This document shows positions 37,994-47,398 of a stretch of DNA of 64,000 nucleotides, one piece after another. Within the stretch, counting starts at the first letter, position 1, and each line of letters begins with the position of its first letter. The notes below the pieces were generated by a model, which had not been told where the DNA came from, ran no database searches, and saw only the letters and a list, made by a program, of their open reading frames with translations. This DNA comes from Emcibacter sp048269205 (GTDB taxonomy: Bacteria; Pseudomonadota; Alphaproteobacteria; Sphingomonadales; Emcibacteraceae): NCBI RefSeq assembly GCF_048269205.1, contig NZ_JBLXJC010000002.1, positions 248,001 through 312,000 of the forward strand, in the 5' to 3' direction. A program made the translations under genes and the position numbers.

Positions 37994-38788
37994 ATGTCTA
38001 ATACTACCACATTTGAAACCATCGAGTTTGAAATTAACGACGGTCTTGCCGTTCTCACGCTGAACCGGCCCGACGCCCTGAACAGCTTCAACAAACAAAT
38101 GCACGAGGAAATACAGCAGGCACTGGATATCCTGACGGACGCCGGCGATGTGCGTTGTTTCCTGCTGACAGGTAACGGTCGCGGCTTCTGTGCCGGACAG
38201 GATCTGTCTGACAAGGCCGTCCTTCCCGGCGGTGACCTGAGTGTGCCCATCGAAGAAAATTATAATCCCCTGATCCTCAGGCTCGCCAGCCTGCCCATGC
38301 CGGTGATCTGTGCCGTCAACGGGGTTGCCGCCGGCGCCGGTGCAAATATCGCCCTTGCCTGTGATATCGTGCTTGCCGCCCGCAGTGCCAAATTCATTCA
38401 GGCTTTCTGCAAGATCGGCCTGGTCCCCGACAGCGGCGGCACTTATATCCTGCCGCGTCTTGTGGGTCGGGCGCGCGCCATGGGCCTTTCCCTGCTGGGC
38501 GATGCAATAAGCGCGGAACAGGCTGAACAATGGGGAATGATCTGGAAAGTGGTGGACGATGAGGCTATAAGAGACGAGGCGCTCAAACTGGCCCGCCATC
38601 TGGCCACCCAGCCGACCAAAGGTCTCAGCCTGACCAAGAAGGCCATCCGGGCCAGCCTCGGCAATGACCTGGAAAGTCAGCTGGAATTGGAAAAGACCTT
38701 CCAGAAGGAAGCTGGATACTCGGATGATTACCGGGAAGGTGTCGAAGCGTTCCTTGAAAAAAGAAAGCCCGAATTTACGGGCAAATAA
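37994..38788 (+). CDS. paaG: 1,2-epoxyphenylacetyl-CoA isomerase
   Basis: Crotonase-fold enzyme, 264 residues, that isomerises the ring epoxide of phenylacetyl-CoA to the oxepin and also acts later in the pathway. Family signs are FCAGQDLSD near residue 70 and VNGVAAGAGANIALACD near residue 110, including the Asp in place of the hydratase glutamate pattern (PDSGGTYILPRLVG). First gene of the plus-strand paa operon, 30 bases before paaH. Confidence 0.93.
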   Translation: MSNTTTFETIEFEINDGLAVLTLNRPDALNSFNKQMHEEIQQALDILTDAGDVRCFLLTGNGRGFCAGQDLSDKAVLPGGDLSVPIEENYNPLILRLASLPMPVICAVNGVAAGAGANIALACDIVLAARSAKFIQAFCKIGLVPDSGGTYILPRLVGRARAMGLSLLGDAISAEQAEQWGMIWKVVDDEAIRDEALKLARHLATQPTKGLSLTKKAIRASLGNDLESQLELEKTFQKEAGYSDDYREGVEAFLEKRKPEFTGK

Positions 38789-38818
38789 CCCAACACATCC
38801 CAGCACAGGTATTTATTT

Positions 38819-40336
38819 ATGACTGCGTTAGACCTCTCCTCCCCCGTTGCCGTCATCGGCGCAGGCGCCATGGGTGCCGGTATTGCCCAGGTCGCTGCTA
38901 CAGCCGGCCACACTGTTTATGTTTTTGACATGTCTGAAGAAGCCCTGGACCGGGGCATCGGGCAGATCAGCAAATTTCTGACCAAATCAGTGGAAAAAGG
39001 GAAACTGGACGAGGCCGGTAAAGAGGCCATTCTATCTCGACTGCACAAGGTTTCCGATCTCAAGGACCTGGCCCCGGCCAAGCTCGTTATTGAGGCTATC
39101 GTTGAGAACCTGGACGTCAAACGCAAGGTCTTTGGCGAACTGGAAGATATCCTGTCAGAGGACGCCATTCTGGCTTCCAACACCTCGTCCCTGTCCATCA
39201 CGGAAATCGGCGCAACCCTGAAACGGCCGGAAAATCTGGTCGGCATGCATTTCTTCAATCCGGCGCCGATTATGAAGCTGGTGGAAGTGATCCGGGGCCT
39301 TGCCACCGGGGATAATATCGCTGATACAGTTTTTGACACATCTGTGGCCTGGGGCAAGAAAACCGTTTTTGCCAAATCCACCCCGGGCTTCATCGTTAAC
39401 CGGGTCGCCCGCTCCTACTACGGCGAGGCCCTGCGCGTTGCCCAGGAAGGCGGCGCAGATTACGCCACTATCGATGCCTGCCTGCGCGAAGCCGGCGGTT
39501 TCCGCATGGGCCCCTTCGAACTGATGGACATGATCGGCAATGACGTGAACTTCGCCGTTTCCAATTCCGTTTACAATGCCTATTATCAGGATCCGCGCTT
39601 CAAGCCGAGCCTGATCCAGCAGGAAATGGTTGCCGCCGGACGGTTCGGCCGCAAAACCGGGCAGGGCTATTACGACTATCGCGAGGGCGCGGAAAAACCG
39701 GAACCGATCACCGCAGACAGTTTCCCGGCGCCGCAAAAAGTCACCGTTCTTGGTGACAGCATTTTGCTGGAACCGCTGGTGGACCTTGCCAAAGACGCCG
39801 GCATTGATCTTGTTTATGAAGAGGAAAGCCCGGAAATCGGCTTTCGGATCGGCGATCTGTTGATCACCCCGACAAATGGCGCCACTGCCACGGAAATGAC
39901 TATCCTCACCGGTGAGCCGACGGTAGTCTTCGATCTGGCACTGGATTATAAAACCTGCAGCCGCATCGCCATTGCCAAGGCTGACCAGCTCACCGATATA
40001 GCCCTGGAGGCCGCCGCCGGCTTCTTCCAGGCGCTCGGAAAAAAAGTCAGCATTATTGACGATTGCCCCGGCCTGGTTGTCATGCGCACCGTGGCCACCC
40101 TGGCCAACGAGGGCGGTGACGCGGTCTATCAGGGTGTGGCGACGCCGGACGCTGTCGATACCGCCATGCAGTATGGTGTGAACTATCCCAAGGGCCCCAT
40201 GAGCTGGGCCCAGGAGGTGGGGCTTTCCCTGGTCGTGGAAGTTCTGGACAGCCTTGCCGTCTTTTACGGCGAAGACCGGTACCGGGTCTCGCCGTTCCTG
40301 CGCCGCGCCGTCATTGCGGAAAAGGACATCGTATGA
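38819..40336 (+). CDS. paaH: 3-hydroxyadipyl-CoA dehydrogenase
   Basis: NAD-dependent oxidation of 3-hydroxyadipyl-CoA to 3-oxoadipyl-CoA. 505 residues; an N-terminal Rossmann domain with VIGAGAMGAGIAQVAATAGH at residues 14-33 and two C-terminal 3HCDH helical domains, the two-copy form typical of PaaH/PaaC. HFFNPAPIMKLVEVI is present near residue 143. Its stop overlaps the paaI start (ATGA). Confidence 0.93.
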   Translation: MTALDLSSPVAVIGAGAMGAGIAQVAATAGHTVYVFDMSEEALDRGIGQISKFLTKSVEKGKLDEAGKEAILSRLHKVSDLKDLAPAKLVIEAIVENLDVKRKVFGELEDILSEDAILASNTSSLSITEIGATLKRPENLVGMHFFNPAPIMKLVEVIRGLATGDNIADTVFDTSVAWGKKTVFAKSTPGFIVNRVARSYYGEALRVAQEGGADYATIDACLREAGGFRMGPFELMDMIGNDVNFAVSNSVYNAYYQDPRFKPSLIQQEMVAAGRFGRKTGQGYYDYREGAEKPEPITADSFPAPQKVTVLGDSILLEPLVDLAKDAGIDLVYEEESPEIGFRIGDLLITPTNGATATEMTILTGEPTVVFDLALDYKTCSRIAIAKADQLTDIALEAAAGFFQALGKKVSIIDDCPGLVVMRTVATLANEGGDAVYQGVATPDAVDTAMQYGVNYPKGPMSWAQEVGLSLVVEVLDSLAVFYGEDRYRVSPFLRRAVIAEKDIV

Positions 40337-40806
40337 GCAAGATCCCGGAAAATTCCTCCTATTTTGATTCAGCCCTGGCGAAAAAACTTGGCGAGTTCCT
40401 GTCCGAACGCAAATCCATTGACGAACTTCTCGGGATAAGCCTGCTCGAGATTGATGCCGGCTATGTCAAAATGCGCATGACAGTGACGGAAGAAATGACC
40501 AATTTTTTCGGCTCAGCCCATGGCGGTGCCGTATTTGCCCTGGCCGACAGCGCCTTTGCCTATAGCTGCAACAGCCACAATAAAGTCACCGTAGCGGCAG
40601 GTTGCAGCATCGAGTATCTGCTCCCCAGTTTTCCCGGGGACGTGCTGACCGCCACCTCACATTACAAGGGAGGCACCGGCCGTCAGAGCATTTTTGATAT
40701 CGAAATCACCAATCAGGACGACCTGCTGGTTGCTGCCTTTCGCGGCAAATCCCATTCCACAAGGGACAGCATTCTGCCTGAAGAAGAAACAGCCGCCCAG
40801 GCGTAA
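40333..40806 (+). CDS. paaI: Hydroxyphenylacetyl-CoA thioesterase
   Basis: 157-residue hotdog thioesterase that frees CoA from dead-end (hydroxy)phenylacetyl-CoA products. NFFGSAHGGAVFALADSAFA near residue 57 is the PaaI active-site block. Overlaps paaH by four bases and precedes the thiolase by 24 bases, so co-translation with the operon is clear. Confidence 0.93.
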   Translation: MSKIPENSSYFDSALAKKLGEFLSERKSIDELLGISLLEIDAGYVKMRMTVTEEMTNFFGSAHGGAVFALADSAFAYSCNSHNKVTVAAGCSIEYLLPSFPGDVLTATSHYKGGTGRQSIFDIEITNQDDLLVAAFRGKSHSTRDSILPEEETAAQA

Positions 40807-40830
40807 CCGGGCTACTCGAGGAGTTAGTTT

Positions 40831-42036
40831 ATGACCGAAGCTTTTATCTGCGATGCCATTCGCACCCCCATCGGCCGTTATGGCGGCGCCCTGTCAGCAG
40901 TCCGGCCCGACGATCTCGGCACCATTCCACTGAAGGCGCTGATGGAGCGCAACCCCCAGGTTGACTGGGCGAAAGTGGAAGACGTGATCTTCGGTAACGC
41001 CAATGGCGCCGGTGAAGACAACCGCAACGTGGCCCGTATGTGCGCCCTGCTCGCCGGTCTTCCAGTCACCGTGTCCGGCACCACCATCAACCGACTGTGC
41101 GGATCCGGCATGGATGCCACCGGTACCGCCGCCCGGGCCATCAAGGCCGGTGAAGCGGAACTGATGATTGCCGGCGGTGTGGAAAGCATGTCCCGCGCCC
41201 CCTTTGTCATGGGAAAGGCGGAAACCGCTTTTTCCCGTAATGCGGAAATTTATGACACCACCATCGGCTGGCGTTTTGTCAACAAGCTGATGAAACAGCA
41301 GTACGGCATCGACAGCATGCCCGAGACCGCCGAGAATGTGGCCGAGGACTTCAACATCAGCCGGGAAGACCAGGATAAATTCGCCCTGCGGTCGCAGCAG
41401 AAAGCCGTTGCGGCCCAGGAAAACGGACGCCTGGCCAAGGAAATCACCCCCGTCACCATTCCCCAGCGCAAGGGTGACCCGAAAGTGGTCGACAAGGACG
41501 AACATCCCCGCGGCGATACCTCGCTGGAGGGACTGGCCAAACTGCGCGCCCCCTTCCGTGAAGGGGGAAGTGTGACAGCCGGGAACGCTTCCGGCGTCAA
41601 TGACGGCGCCTGCGCCCTGATCGTGGCCAGTGAAAAAGCCGCCAAAGACCAGGGACTGACCCCCAAGGCCCGCATCGTCGGCATGGCCACTGCCGGTCTG
41701 GAGCCGCGGATCATGGGATTCGGCCCAGCCCCCGCCAGTAAAAAACTGCTTGAGCGCACCGGCCTGACCATCGAACAGATGGATGTTATTGAACTGAACG
41801 AGGCCTTTGCCTCACAGGGACTGGCCGTCACCCGCGACCTCGGCCTTGCCGATGATGATCCGCGAGTCAATCCCAATGGTGGCGCCATTGCGCTTGGCCA
41901 TCCGCTCGGCATGAGCGGTGCGCGCCTTGTCTCAACCGCCATGTATGAACTGCACGAAAAGGGTGGTCGCTATGCGCTGTGCACCATGTGTATCGGTGTT
42001 GGCCAGGGTATCGCCATGATTATCGAGCGCGTCTAG
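40831..42036 (+). CDS. paaJ: 3-oxoadipyl-CoA thiolase
   Basis: Cleaves 3-oxoadipyl-CoA to succinyl-CoA and acetyl-CoA, and probably also 2,3-dehydrosuberyl-derived 3-oxo-acyl-CoA. 401 residues. The nucleophile is Cys90 in NRLCGSGMDA; GGAIALGHPLGMSGAR holds the histidine and CTMCIGVGQG the second cysteine. The sequence is of the PcaF/PaaJ type, and the operon context makes PaaJ (also called pcaF) the best name. GAGGAG lies 8 bases before the ATG. Confidence 0.92.
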   Translation: MTEAFICDAIRTPIGRYGGALSAVRPDDLGTIPLKALMERNPQVDWAKVEDVIFGNANGAGEDNRNVARMCALLAGLPVTVSGTTINRLCGSGMDATGTAARAIKAGEAELMIAGGVESMSRAPFVMGKAETAFSRNAEIYDTTIGWRFVNKLMKQQYGIDSMPETAENVAEDFNISREDQDKFALRSQQKAVAAQENGRLAKEITPVTIPQRKGDPKVVDKDEHPRGDTSLEGLAKLRAPFREGGSVTAGNASGVNDGACALIVASEKAAKDQGLTPKARIVGMATAGLEPRIMGFGPAPASKKLLERTGLTIEQMDVIELNEAFASQGLAVTRDLGLADDDPRVNPNGGAIALGHPLGMSGARLVSTAMYELHEKGGRYALCTMCIGVGQGIAMIIERV

Positions 42037-42064
42037 TCGACTTTCAGCAAATAGGGAGAAAAAA

Positions 42065-43372
42065 TTGTCTGAAATGCCGAAAACACTTGGCCCCCGCGAC
42101 CCCATTGAAGTTGCGAGCCGTGACGAAATCAGTGCGCTGCAACTGGAACGTCTGAAATGGAGTCTGAACCACGCCTATACAAATGTCCCCCATTACAAAA
42201 AGGCATTTGATGAGAAGGGTGTTCACCCCGACGACCTGAAGGATTTGTCCGACCTGGCCAAATTCCCCTTCACCGTCAAGACCACGCTTCGGGACAATTA
42301 TCCCTTCGGCATGTTTGCCGTCCCGATGGATGACATCGTGCGCATTCATGCCTCCAGCGGCACCACCGGTAAACCCACTGTTGTCGGTTACACCCAGAAG
42401 GATATCGACACCTGGGCCAACCTTGGTGCCCGCTCTATCCAGGCCTCCGGCGGACGGCGCAGTGACAAGGTGCATGTGGCCTATGGCTACGGCCTGTTCA
42501 CCGGCGGTCTCGGCGCACATTATGGCGCCGAACGGCTGGGTTGTGCCGTCATCCCCATGTCCGGCGGCTCCACCGAAAAGCAGGTCCAGCTGATCACTGA
42601 TTTCAAGCCCGACATCATTATGGTCACGCCCAGCTACATGCTGGCCCTGGCCGATGAATTCAAACGCCAGGATATTGACCCGGCGGACAGTTCCCTGCGT
42701 ATCGGTATTTTCGGGGCCGAGCCCTGGACCGGCGCCATGCGGGAGGAGATCGAGAAAACCTTCGCCATTGATGCGGTCGACATCTACGGTCTGTCGGAAA
42801 TGATGGGGCCTGGCGTGGCCAACGAATGCATCGAAACCAAGGACGGCCCGACCATCTGGGAAGACCATTTCTATCCGGAGATCATTAACCCGGAAACCGG
42901 CGAAGTGCTGCCCGATGGCGAAGAAGGCGAATTGGTGTTCACCTCGCTCAGCAAGGAAGCCATGCCGATTATCCGTTACCGCACCCGTGACCTGACCCGG
43001 CTTCTGCCGGGTACCGCCCGCTCCATGCGGCGCATGGACAAGATCACCGGCCGTAGCGACGACATGATGATCATCCGCGGTGTGAATGTGTTCCCGAGCC
43101 AGATTGAGGAAATCATGCTGGAGGATCCACGTCTCGCACCCCATTATCAGCTGGTCATCGACAAAAAAGGGCCCATGGATACGCTCACCATCAATATGGA
43201 AGGAGCGGATGCCAGCGTCCATGCGGATGATCGGGAGGCCGCTGGAAAGCTGGTGGCCAAACATGTGAAAAACCGGATTGGTATTTCTGTCACCCCTGTG
43301 GTCGGCGCGCCCGGCACTGTGGTCCGGTCCCAGGGCAAGGCCCAGCGCATCATCGACCTGCGCAAGAAATAA
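42065..43372 (+). CDS. paaK: Phenylacetate-CoA ligase
   Basis: Activates phenylacetate to phenylacetyl-CoA with ATP, the entry step of the pathway. 435 residues. HASSGTTGKPT near residues 95-105 is the adenylate P-loop, IFGAEPWT and the LSEMMGPGVANEC region follow, and the C-terminal AMP-binding domain begins near DMMIIRGVNVFPSQIEE. The start is TTG at 42065: GGGAG lies 6 bases before it, whereas the next ATG (42074) is 15 bases away. Last gene of the plus-strand operon, followed by a terminator. Confidence 0.93.
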   Translation: MSEMPKTLGPRDPIEVASRDEISALQLERLKWSLNHAYTNVPHYKKAFDEKGVHPDDLKDLSDLAKFPFTVKTTLRDNYPFGMFAVPMDDIVRIHASSGTTGKPTVVGYTQKDIDTWANLGARSIQASGGRRSDKVHVAYGYGLFTGGLGAHYGAERLGCAVIPMSGGSTEKQVQLITDFKPDIIMVTPSYMLALADEFKRQDIDPADSSLRIGIFGAEPWTGAMREEIEKTFAIDAVDIYGLSEMMGPGVANECIETKDGPTIWEDHFYPEIINPETGEVLPDGEEGELVFTSLSKEAMPIIRYRTRDLTRLLPGTARSMRRMDKITGRSDDMMIIRGVNVFPSQIEEIMLEDPRLAPHYQLVIDKKGPMDTLTINMEGADASVHADDREAAGKLVAKHVKNRIGISVTPVVGAPGTVVRSQGKAQRIIDLRKK

Positions 43373-43385
43373 CAGATCATAGATC

Positions 43386-43420
43386 AAAAAAAGCCCCGGT
43401 GACCCGGGGCTTTTTCTTTT
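43386..43420. terminator. Bidirectional terminator between paaK and paaF
   Basis: Perfect 7-base stem GCCCCGG/CCGGGGC with a 4-base loop, with A and T runs on either side. It separates the convergent paaK and paaF transcripts. Confidence 0.87.
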
Positions 43421-43438
43421 TCAGAACCTGAAACGACC

Positions 43439-44215
43439 CTACCTGCCCTTGAACTCAGGATGACGCTTTTCCAGAAAGGCGCTGACCCCTTCATTTTTGT
43501 CTTCGCTTGCAAACAGAATAGAGAAGGCACGGCGCTCATAGGCCAGCGCTTCCTTCATGGGCATGACGTCGGCCGCCTGGATGCTTTCCTTGATCAGACG
43601 GACACCGAGCGGCGACTTGCGGCTGATCTTGACGGCCAGCTTCATGGCCCGTTCCATGACATCCGCATCCGGCACCACCTCGCTCACCAGGCCGGAGACA
43701 TAGGCCTGATCGGCGGACAGAAACTCCCCGGCCAGGTTAAGCAGCATGGATTTCGCCCGGCCGATCTGCCGGGTCAGCATCTGGGTGCCACCGGCCCCGG
43801 CCATGATGCCAACATTGATTTCCGGCTGGCCGAACTTTGCGCTTTCTCCCGCCACACTGATATCACAGCGCAGCAACAGTTCATTGCCGGCGCCAAGGCA
43901 AAAACCGTTTATGGCCCCGATCAGCGGTTTGCGAAAACGGCTGACCTCGTCCCAGAGGTCCACCCGCACATCAAGAATGGCGTCCACCGCACCGGAATCC
44001 TTCATTTCGTTGATGTCCGCCCCGGCCGCAAAAATCTCCGGCCCGCCGGTGACAACCACACAGCGGATAGTCTCGTCCCGGTCCGCCTCGGTCAGCGCCT
44101 TGGCCAGCTTTTTCAGAAGCGGTGTCCGCAGGGCGTTGCGGGCGTCCGGCCGGTTCAGGGTCAGAACACGGATGCAATCATTTTCGGTGGTAATGAGAAG
44201 TTCGTCTTTGGACAT
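43439..44215 (-). CDS. paaF: 2,3-dehydroadipyl-CoA hydratase
   Basis: Enoyl-CoA hydratase of the crotonase fold, 258 residues. Resemblance to E. coli PaaF is strong along the whole length: LNRPDARNAL, FAAGADINEM near residue 66, KPLIGAINGFCLGAGNEL near residue 95, and the ending SAFLEKRHPEFKGR. It acts before PaaH. It is transcribed together with, and 4 bases downstream of, the TetR regulator gene, apart from the rest of the operon. Confidence 0.88.
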   Translation of the reverse strand: MSKDELLITTENDCIRVLTLNRPDARNALRTPLLKKLAKALTEADRDETIRCVVVTGGPEIFAAGADINEMKDSGAVDAILDVRVDLWDEVSRFRKPLIGAINGFCLGAGNELLLRCDISVAGESAKFGQPEINVGIMAGAGGTQMLTRQIGRAKSMLLNLAGEFLSADQAYVSGLVSEVVPDADVMERAMKLAVKISRKSPLGVRLIKESIQAADVMPMKEALAYERRAFSILFASEDKNEGVSAFLEKRHPEFKGR

Positions 44216-44219
44216 GGGG

Positions 44220-44825
44220 TTATCCTTTGAATTCCTTGGACATCAGGCCGTTAAGAAACAGGTCCACCGCCAGATCGGCAAACTGCTGCTCGTTGATCGG
44301 TCCTTTTTCGTCAAACCAGGTATAGGTCCAGTTGATCATGCCCATCAGGGCCATGGTCACCGGTTTCTTGAATTTCTTATTGTCCGACAGAGCCGGGTTG
44401 ACCTGGCAGATCAGCTCGAGAACAATGGCGATTACCTCGTCCTGCAGGTCCTGGATTTGCCGTTGCTGGTCTGCGGGCAGGCAGCCGATATCATTCAACA
44501 GTATAACATGCTGGGAACCGGCCTCGATATAGATGGACATGAAACGGCGCACAAGCTGCCGGAAGCGTTCCCGCGGGGAGCCGTCCATATCACGGCATTC
44601 CTGCGCACACTCCAGCAATTCCCCCACATGATAGGACATGATGTCATAAAGAATGGCCTCTTTGGATGGGTAATAATGGTAAAGCCAGGATTTGGAGGCA
44701 TTACAGGCAGTAGCCAGTTCTGAAATACTGGTGCGGGCATACCCTTTCTCTGCGAACAGGTTGGCAGCCTGGATAAGAATATTCTTGCGCCGCTCGTCGT
44801 AATCTGCGGCCTGGGTTCTTGCCAT
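44220..44825 (-). CDS. TetR-family regulator, likely PaaR
   Basis: 201 residues. The N-terminal helix-turn-helix (ARTSISELATACNASKSWLY near residues 30-50) is typical of TetR/AcrR; the rest is a ligand-binding helical domain. It is adjacent to paaF and ends the phenylacetate cluster, so it probably represses it in response to phenylacetyl-CoA, as PaaR does in other proteobacteria. A possible target is the AACCGAACGGTT palindrome between paaN and paaG. Confidence 0.85.
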   Translation of the reverse strand: MARTQAADYDERRKNILIQAANLFAEKGYARTSISELATACNASKSWLYHYYPSKEAILYDIMSYHVGELLECAQECRDMDGSPRERFRQLVRRFMSIYIEAGSQHVILLNDIGCLPADQQRQIQDLQDEVIAIVLELICQVNPALSDNKKFKKPVTMALMGMINWTYTWFDEKGPINEQQFADLAVDLFLNGLMSKEFKG

Positions 44826-44926
44826 TTGTGGTCCCGAGTTTTGTGAACAATACTGATTATTTGTTATTATGGCCTTACATTGGCAGAAATTTCATCAAAA
44901 TGCAAAACTTTGACCGGCTATTCGGA

Positions 44927-45946
44927 CTATTTATTTTCGGATCGTCCGAAACGGACTTGCCTGGACTGTTTCAGAGCCCCAAAATCCGCCTTTACCCGGT
45001 CTATATAACCTGCAGCAAGCTGCTGTTTGTCCCCTGCCCCCGCCAGCCAGGCCCTGATAACCGGCAGGGCAATTTCCGCGTTCTCGAGCGCCTGTTCCAG
45101 TCCGGATCCCGGCAGGGGTTCCAGGGCCAGGGCCGCCTCGCCGATACGAATGCTATCCATGCCAATCAGGGGTTCGCGCAGCCGGCTGACGGTATTTCGG
45201 CGCTCCACTTCCCCCTTCGGCTTTGCCTCTGCAAGTAACGGCAGGTGCGCAGAAAGCCCTCCGGTCAGGGCTTCAAAGAAATTTTTCAGGGCAAAAGATC
45301 CCGCGGGGATATCCCCATTGTCGTCTGACAGATAAATCTGCAAAGCCGCTTCCCGGCGCTCGCCCGCGATGAAACGGACCCAGCCTTTCTCGAAAGAAAA
45401 CACTTCTACAAAAGGCTCACAATCCCCCGGCATGCGGTATCTCATGGTCAGGCAAATAACGGTGCCGCCACCTTCTTTTCCCCCGGCTTCCCGGCCACGG
45501 GCCTCAACCAGGAAATCCCCTTCATAATTAAATTCGCCGACACCGACGCGCCAGCCGGTATCAGAGCGGACAATACCGCCGGCGATCCCGTCAACCACAT
45601 TCACATGGCGCCGGGTGGCGTCATAAAGCAGGGCCTGGTCCAGCAGCCGCCGGTGCACCACATGAAGCTGCGCAGAGGATTTCTGCCCGGCCCAGACCGT
45701 CCGGGCCTTAACCAGCGGGCCGAATGTATCTGCAGACGCTTCCAGGCCATGTGCCCTCAACTGCTCGCGCACATGCCGGGGGACGGCTTCCAGCCCCTCG
45801 CCGGGCCGGGGTCGGTTTACCAGGGTCACATGGTGGCCAAGATCAGCCAGACGGACAGCTGCAACCACCCCGGCCGGGCCACCGCCCAACACCAGAACCA
45901 CCTTGCCCCCGTCGCTGTTTCTGTCAGTTTCATTCGCCTTCGACAA
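44927..45946 (-). CDS. FAD-dependent oxidoreductase, monooxygenase/halogenase-like fold
   Basis: 339 residues from a TTG at 45946, which has AAGGAG 6 bases upstream; the ATG at 45952 is immediately next to that site and the ATG at 45970 has no clear site. The glycine-rich FAD motif GGGPAGVVAAVRLADLG follows at about residues 20-36, then VHRRLLDQALL, and LPGSGLEQALENAEIA near the C-terminus as the second FAD contact. It resembles the tryptophan-halogenase / p-hydroxybenzoate-hydroxylase superfamily. Substrate unknown. Divergent from the M24 peptidase gene. Confidence 0.75.
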   Translation of the reverse strand: MSKANETDRNSDGGKVVLVLGGGPAGVVAAVRLADLGHHVTLVNRPRPGEGLEAVPRHVREQLRAHGLEASADTFGPLVKARTVWAGQKSSAQLHVVHRRLLDQALLYDATRRHVNVVDGIAGGIVRSDTGWRVGVGEFNYEGDFLVEARGREAGGKEGGGTVICLTMRYRMPGDCEPFVEVFSFEKGWVRFIAGERREAALQIYLSDDNGDIPAGSFALKNFFEALTGGLSAHLPLLAEAKPKGEVERRNTVSRLREPLIGMDSIRIGEAALALEPLPGSGLEQALENAEIALPVIRAWLAGAGDKQQLAAGYIDRVKADFGALKQSRQVRFGRSENK

Positions 45947-46150
45947 CTGCATCTCCTTTTTCAGCTGCATAGCATAAATTGCCCCGGGCAGGAAGTCCGC
46001 CGCCTGAAGTGCAGAATAAAATTCTGCATCACCCACCGCCCTCAGAATGATCAACCATTTTTGCAAAAGCCTCTGCACGCATCTTGCCAAGCCGGATCGT
46101 CGCCGCCATATTTCCTGTCATCTGGGGATAGTAAAAAGAAGGACATTCGA

Positions 46151-47362
46151 ATGACCATTGGTGTGGGTGGCTCAACCGCCGAACTGGAACTGAAAAAACT
46201 GACCGATATGACCTCAGGGGTTTCCCCTGTTTCCGAGGCAGAATACACCGAACGACTGGCAACGGCGCAAAGGCTGATGAAAGAACACGGCCTGAAGGCG
46301 GTGTTCCTCAACGCCGGCAGCAACATGACCTATTTTACCGGCACCCCCTGGTACGCCAGCGAACGTATGGTCGGAGTAATCCTGCCTGCGGAGGGCGCCC
46401 CCGAATATATTGCCCCTGTTTTCGAGATCGGCACACTGGAGGACTTCATGACGGTCCGCGGCCCGGTCAACGGCTGGCAGGAACATGAAAGCCCCTATGC
46501 CCTGTTCGGTGACGTCCTGCGCCGCATGGGCATCGAGAATGGGGCTGTCGGCCTGGATGAAAGCTCCAGCTTCTTCATCTTTGACGGCCTGCGCGCCGAG
46601 GCCCCGGCCTATGACTATGTCAATGCCAAACCGGTTACCGCAGGCTGCCGCATGCACAAAAGCGAAGCGGAACTCGCGCTGATGCAGCGGGCCAAGGACA
46701 TGACCATGCAAGTGCACAAGGCCGCCGCCCGCATCCTGCGCCCCGGCATATCCACGCTTGAGGTTACCGACTTCATCGACCGGGCCCATAAACAGGTGGG
46801 CGCGTCCGGATCAAGCTTCTGCATTGTGTTGTTCGGCGAAGCCACTGCCTACCCGCACGGGGTCAAGGATCCGCAGCACCTTAAGGAAGGCGATATGGTG
46901 CTGATTGACACCGGCTGCCGCCTGCAGGGTTACAATTCCGACATCACCCGCACCTATGTTTATGGTGAACCCACCGCCCGGCAACGCGAAGTCTGGCAAC
47001 ATGAAAAGGACGCCCAGATGGCGGCCTTTGAAGCAGCACAGATCGACACACCCTGCGGCCAGGTGGATATAGCGGCGCGCCGGTCACTGGAAGCCAGCGG
47101 TTACGGCCCCGACTACAAGGCCCCGGGACTGGTCCATCGCACCGGCCACGGCATCGGCCTGGATATTCATGAATGGCCCTATCTGGTACGTAGCGACGAA
47201 ACCCCGCTGGCCCCGGGCATGTGTTTTTCAAACGAGCCGATGATTTCCATTCCCGGTGAATTCGGCGTCAGACTTGAGGATCATTTCTATATGACCGAAG
47301 ACGGCCCGTGCTGGTTCACCCAACCAAGCCCCAGCATAGACAACCCTTTCGGGAACAACTGA
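46151..47362 (+). CDS. M24-family metallopeptidase (Xaa-Pro dipeptidase-like)
   Basis: 403 residues: an N-terminal creatinase-like domain (residues 1-170) and a C-terminal pita-bread domain. Metal ligands are visible as DTGCRLQGYNSDITRTY, HRTGHGIGLDIHEWPY, FSNEPM and GVRLEDHF. It likely removes N-terminal residues next to proline, or hydrolyses related amides. A longer frame begins at 45605 but the first 180 residues overlap the divergent flavoprotein gene and look like antisense sequence, so ATG 46151 is the start. Confidence 0.92.
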   Translation: MTIGVGGSTAELELKKLTDMTSGVSPVSEAEYTERLATAQRLMKEHGLKAVFLNAGSNMTYFTGTPWYASERMVGVILPAEGAPEYIAPVFEIGTLEDFMTVRGPVNGWQEHESPYALFGDVLRRMGIENGAVGLDESSSFFIFDGLRAEAPAYDYVNAKPVTAGCRMHKSEAELALMQRAKDMTMQVHKAAARILRPGISTLEVTDFIDRAHKQVGASGSSFCIVLFGEATAYPHGVKDPQHLKEGDMVLIDTGCRLQGYNSDITRTYVYGEPTARQREVWQHEKDAQMAAFEAAQIDTPCGQVDIAARRSLEASGYGPDYKAPGLVHRTGHGIGLDIHEWPYLVRSDETPLAPGMCFSNEPMISIPGEFGVRLEDHFYMTEDGPCWFTQPSPSIDNPFGNN

Positions 47363-47398
47363 AGCCGTTTGGAAATAACTGATCCGAAAAAAGCGGAA

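Noticed and set aside
42044..43387. Minus-strand frame of 447 codons
   Set aside because: Antisense to paaK, no ribosome site, composition biased toward His and Gly.
44935..44951. TTTCGGATCGTCCGAAA inverted repeat as a terminator
   Set aside because: It lies inside the 3' end of the flavoprotein gene and is not followed by a T run on the coding strand.
45605..46150. N-terminal extension of the M24 peptidase frame
   Set aside because: Overlaps the divergent flavoprotein gene; the extension is His/Pro/Gln-rich and unlike the creatinase domain, which starts at 46151.
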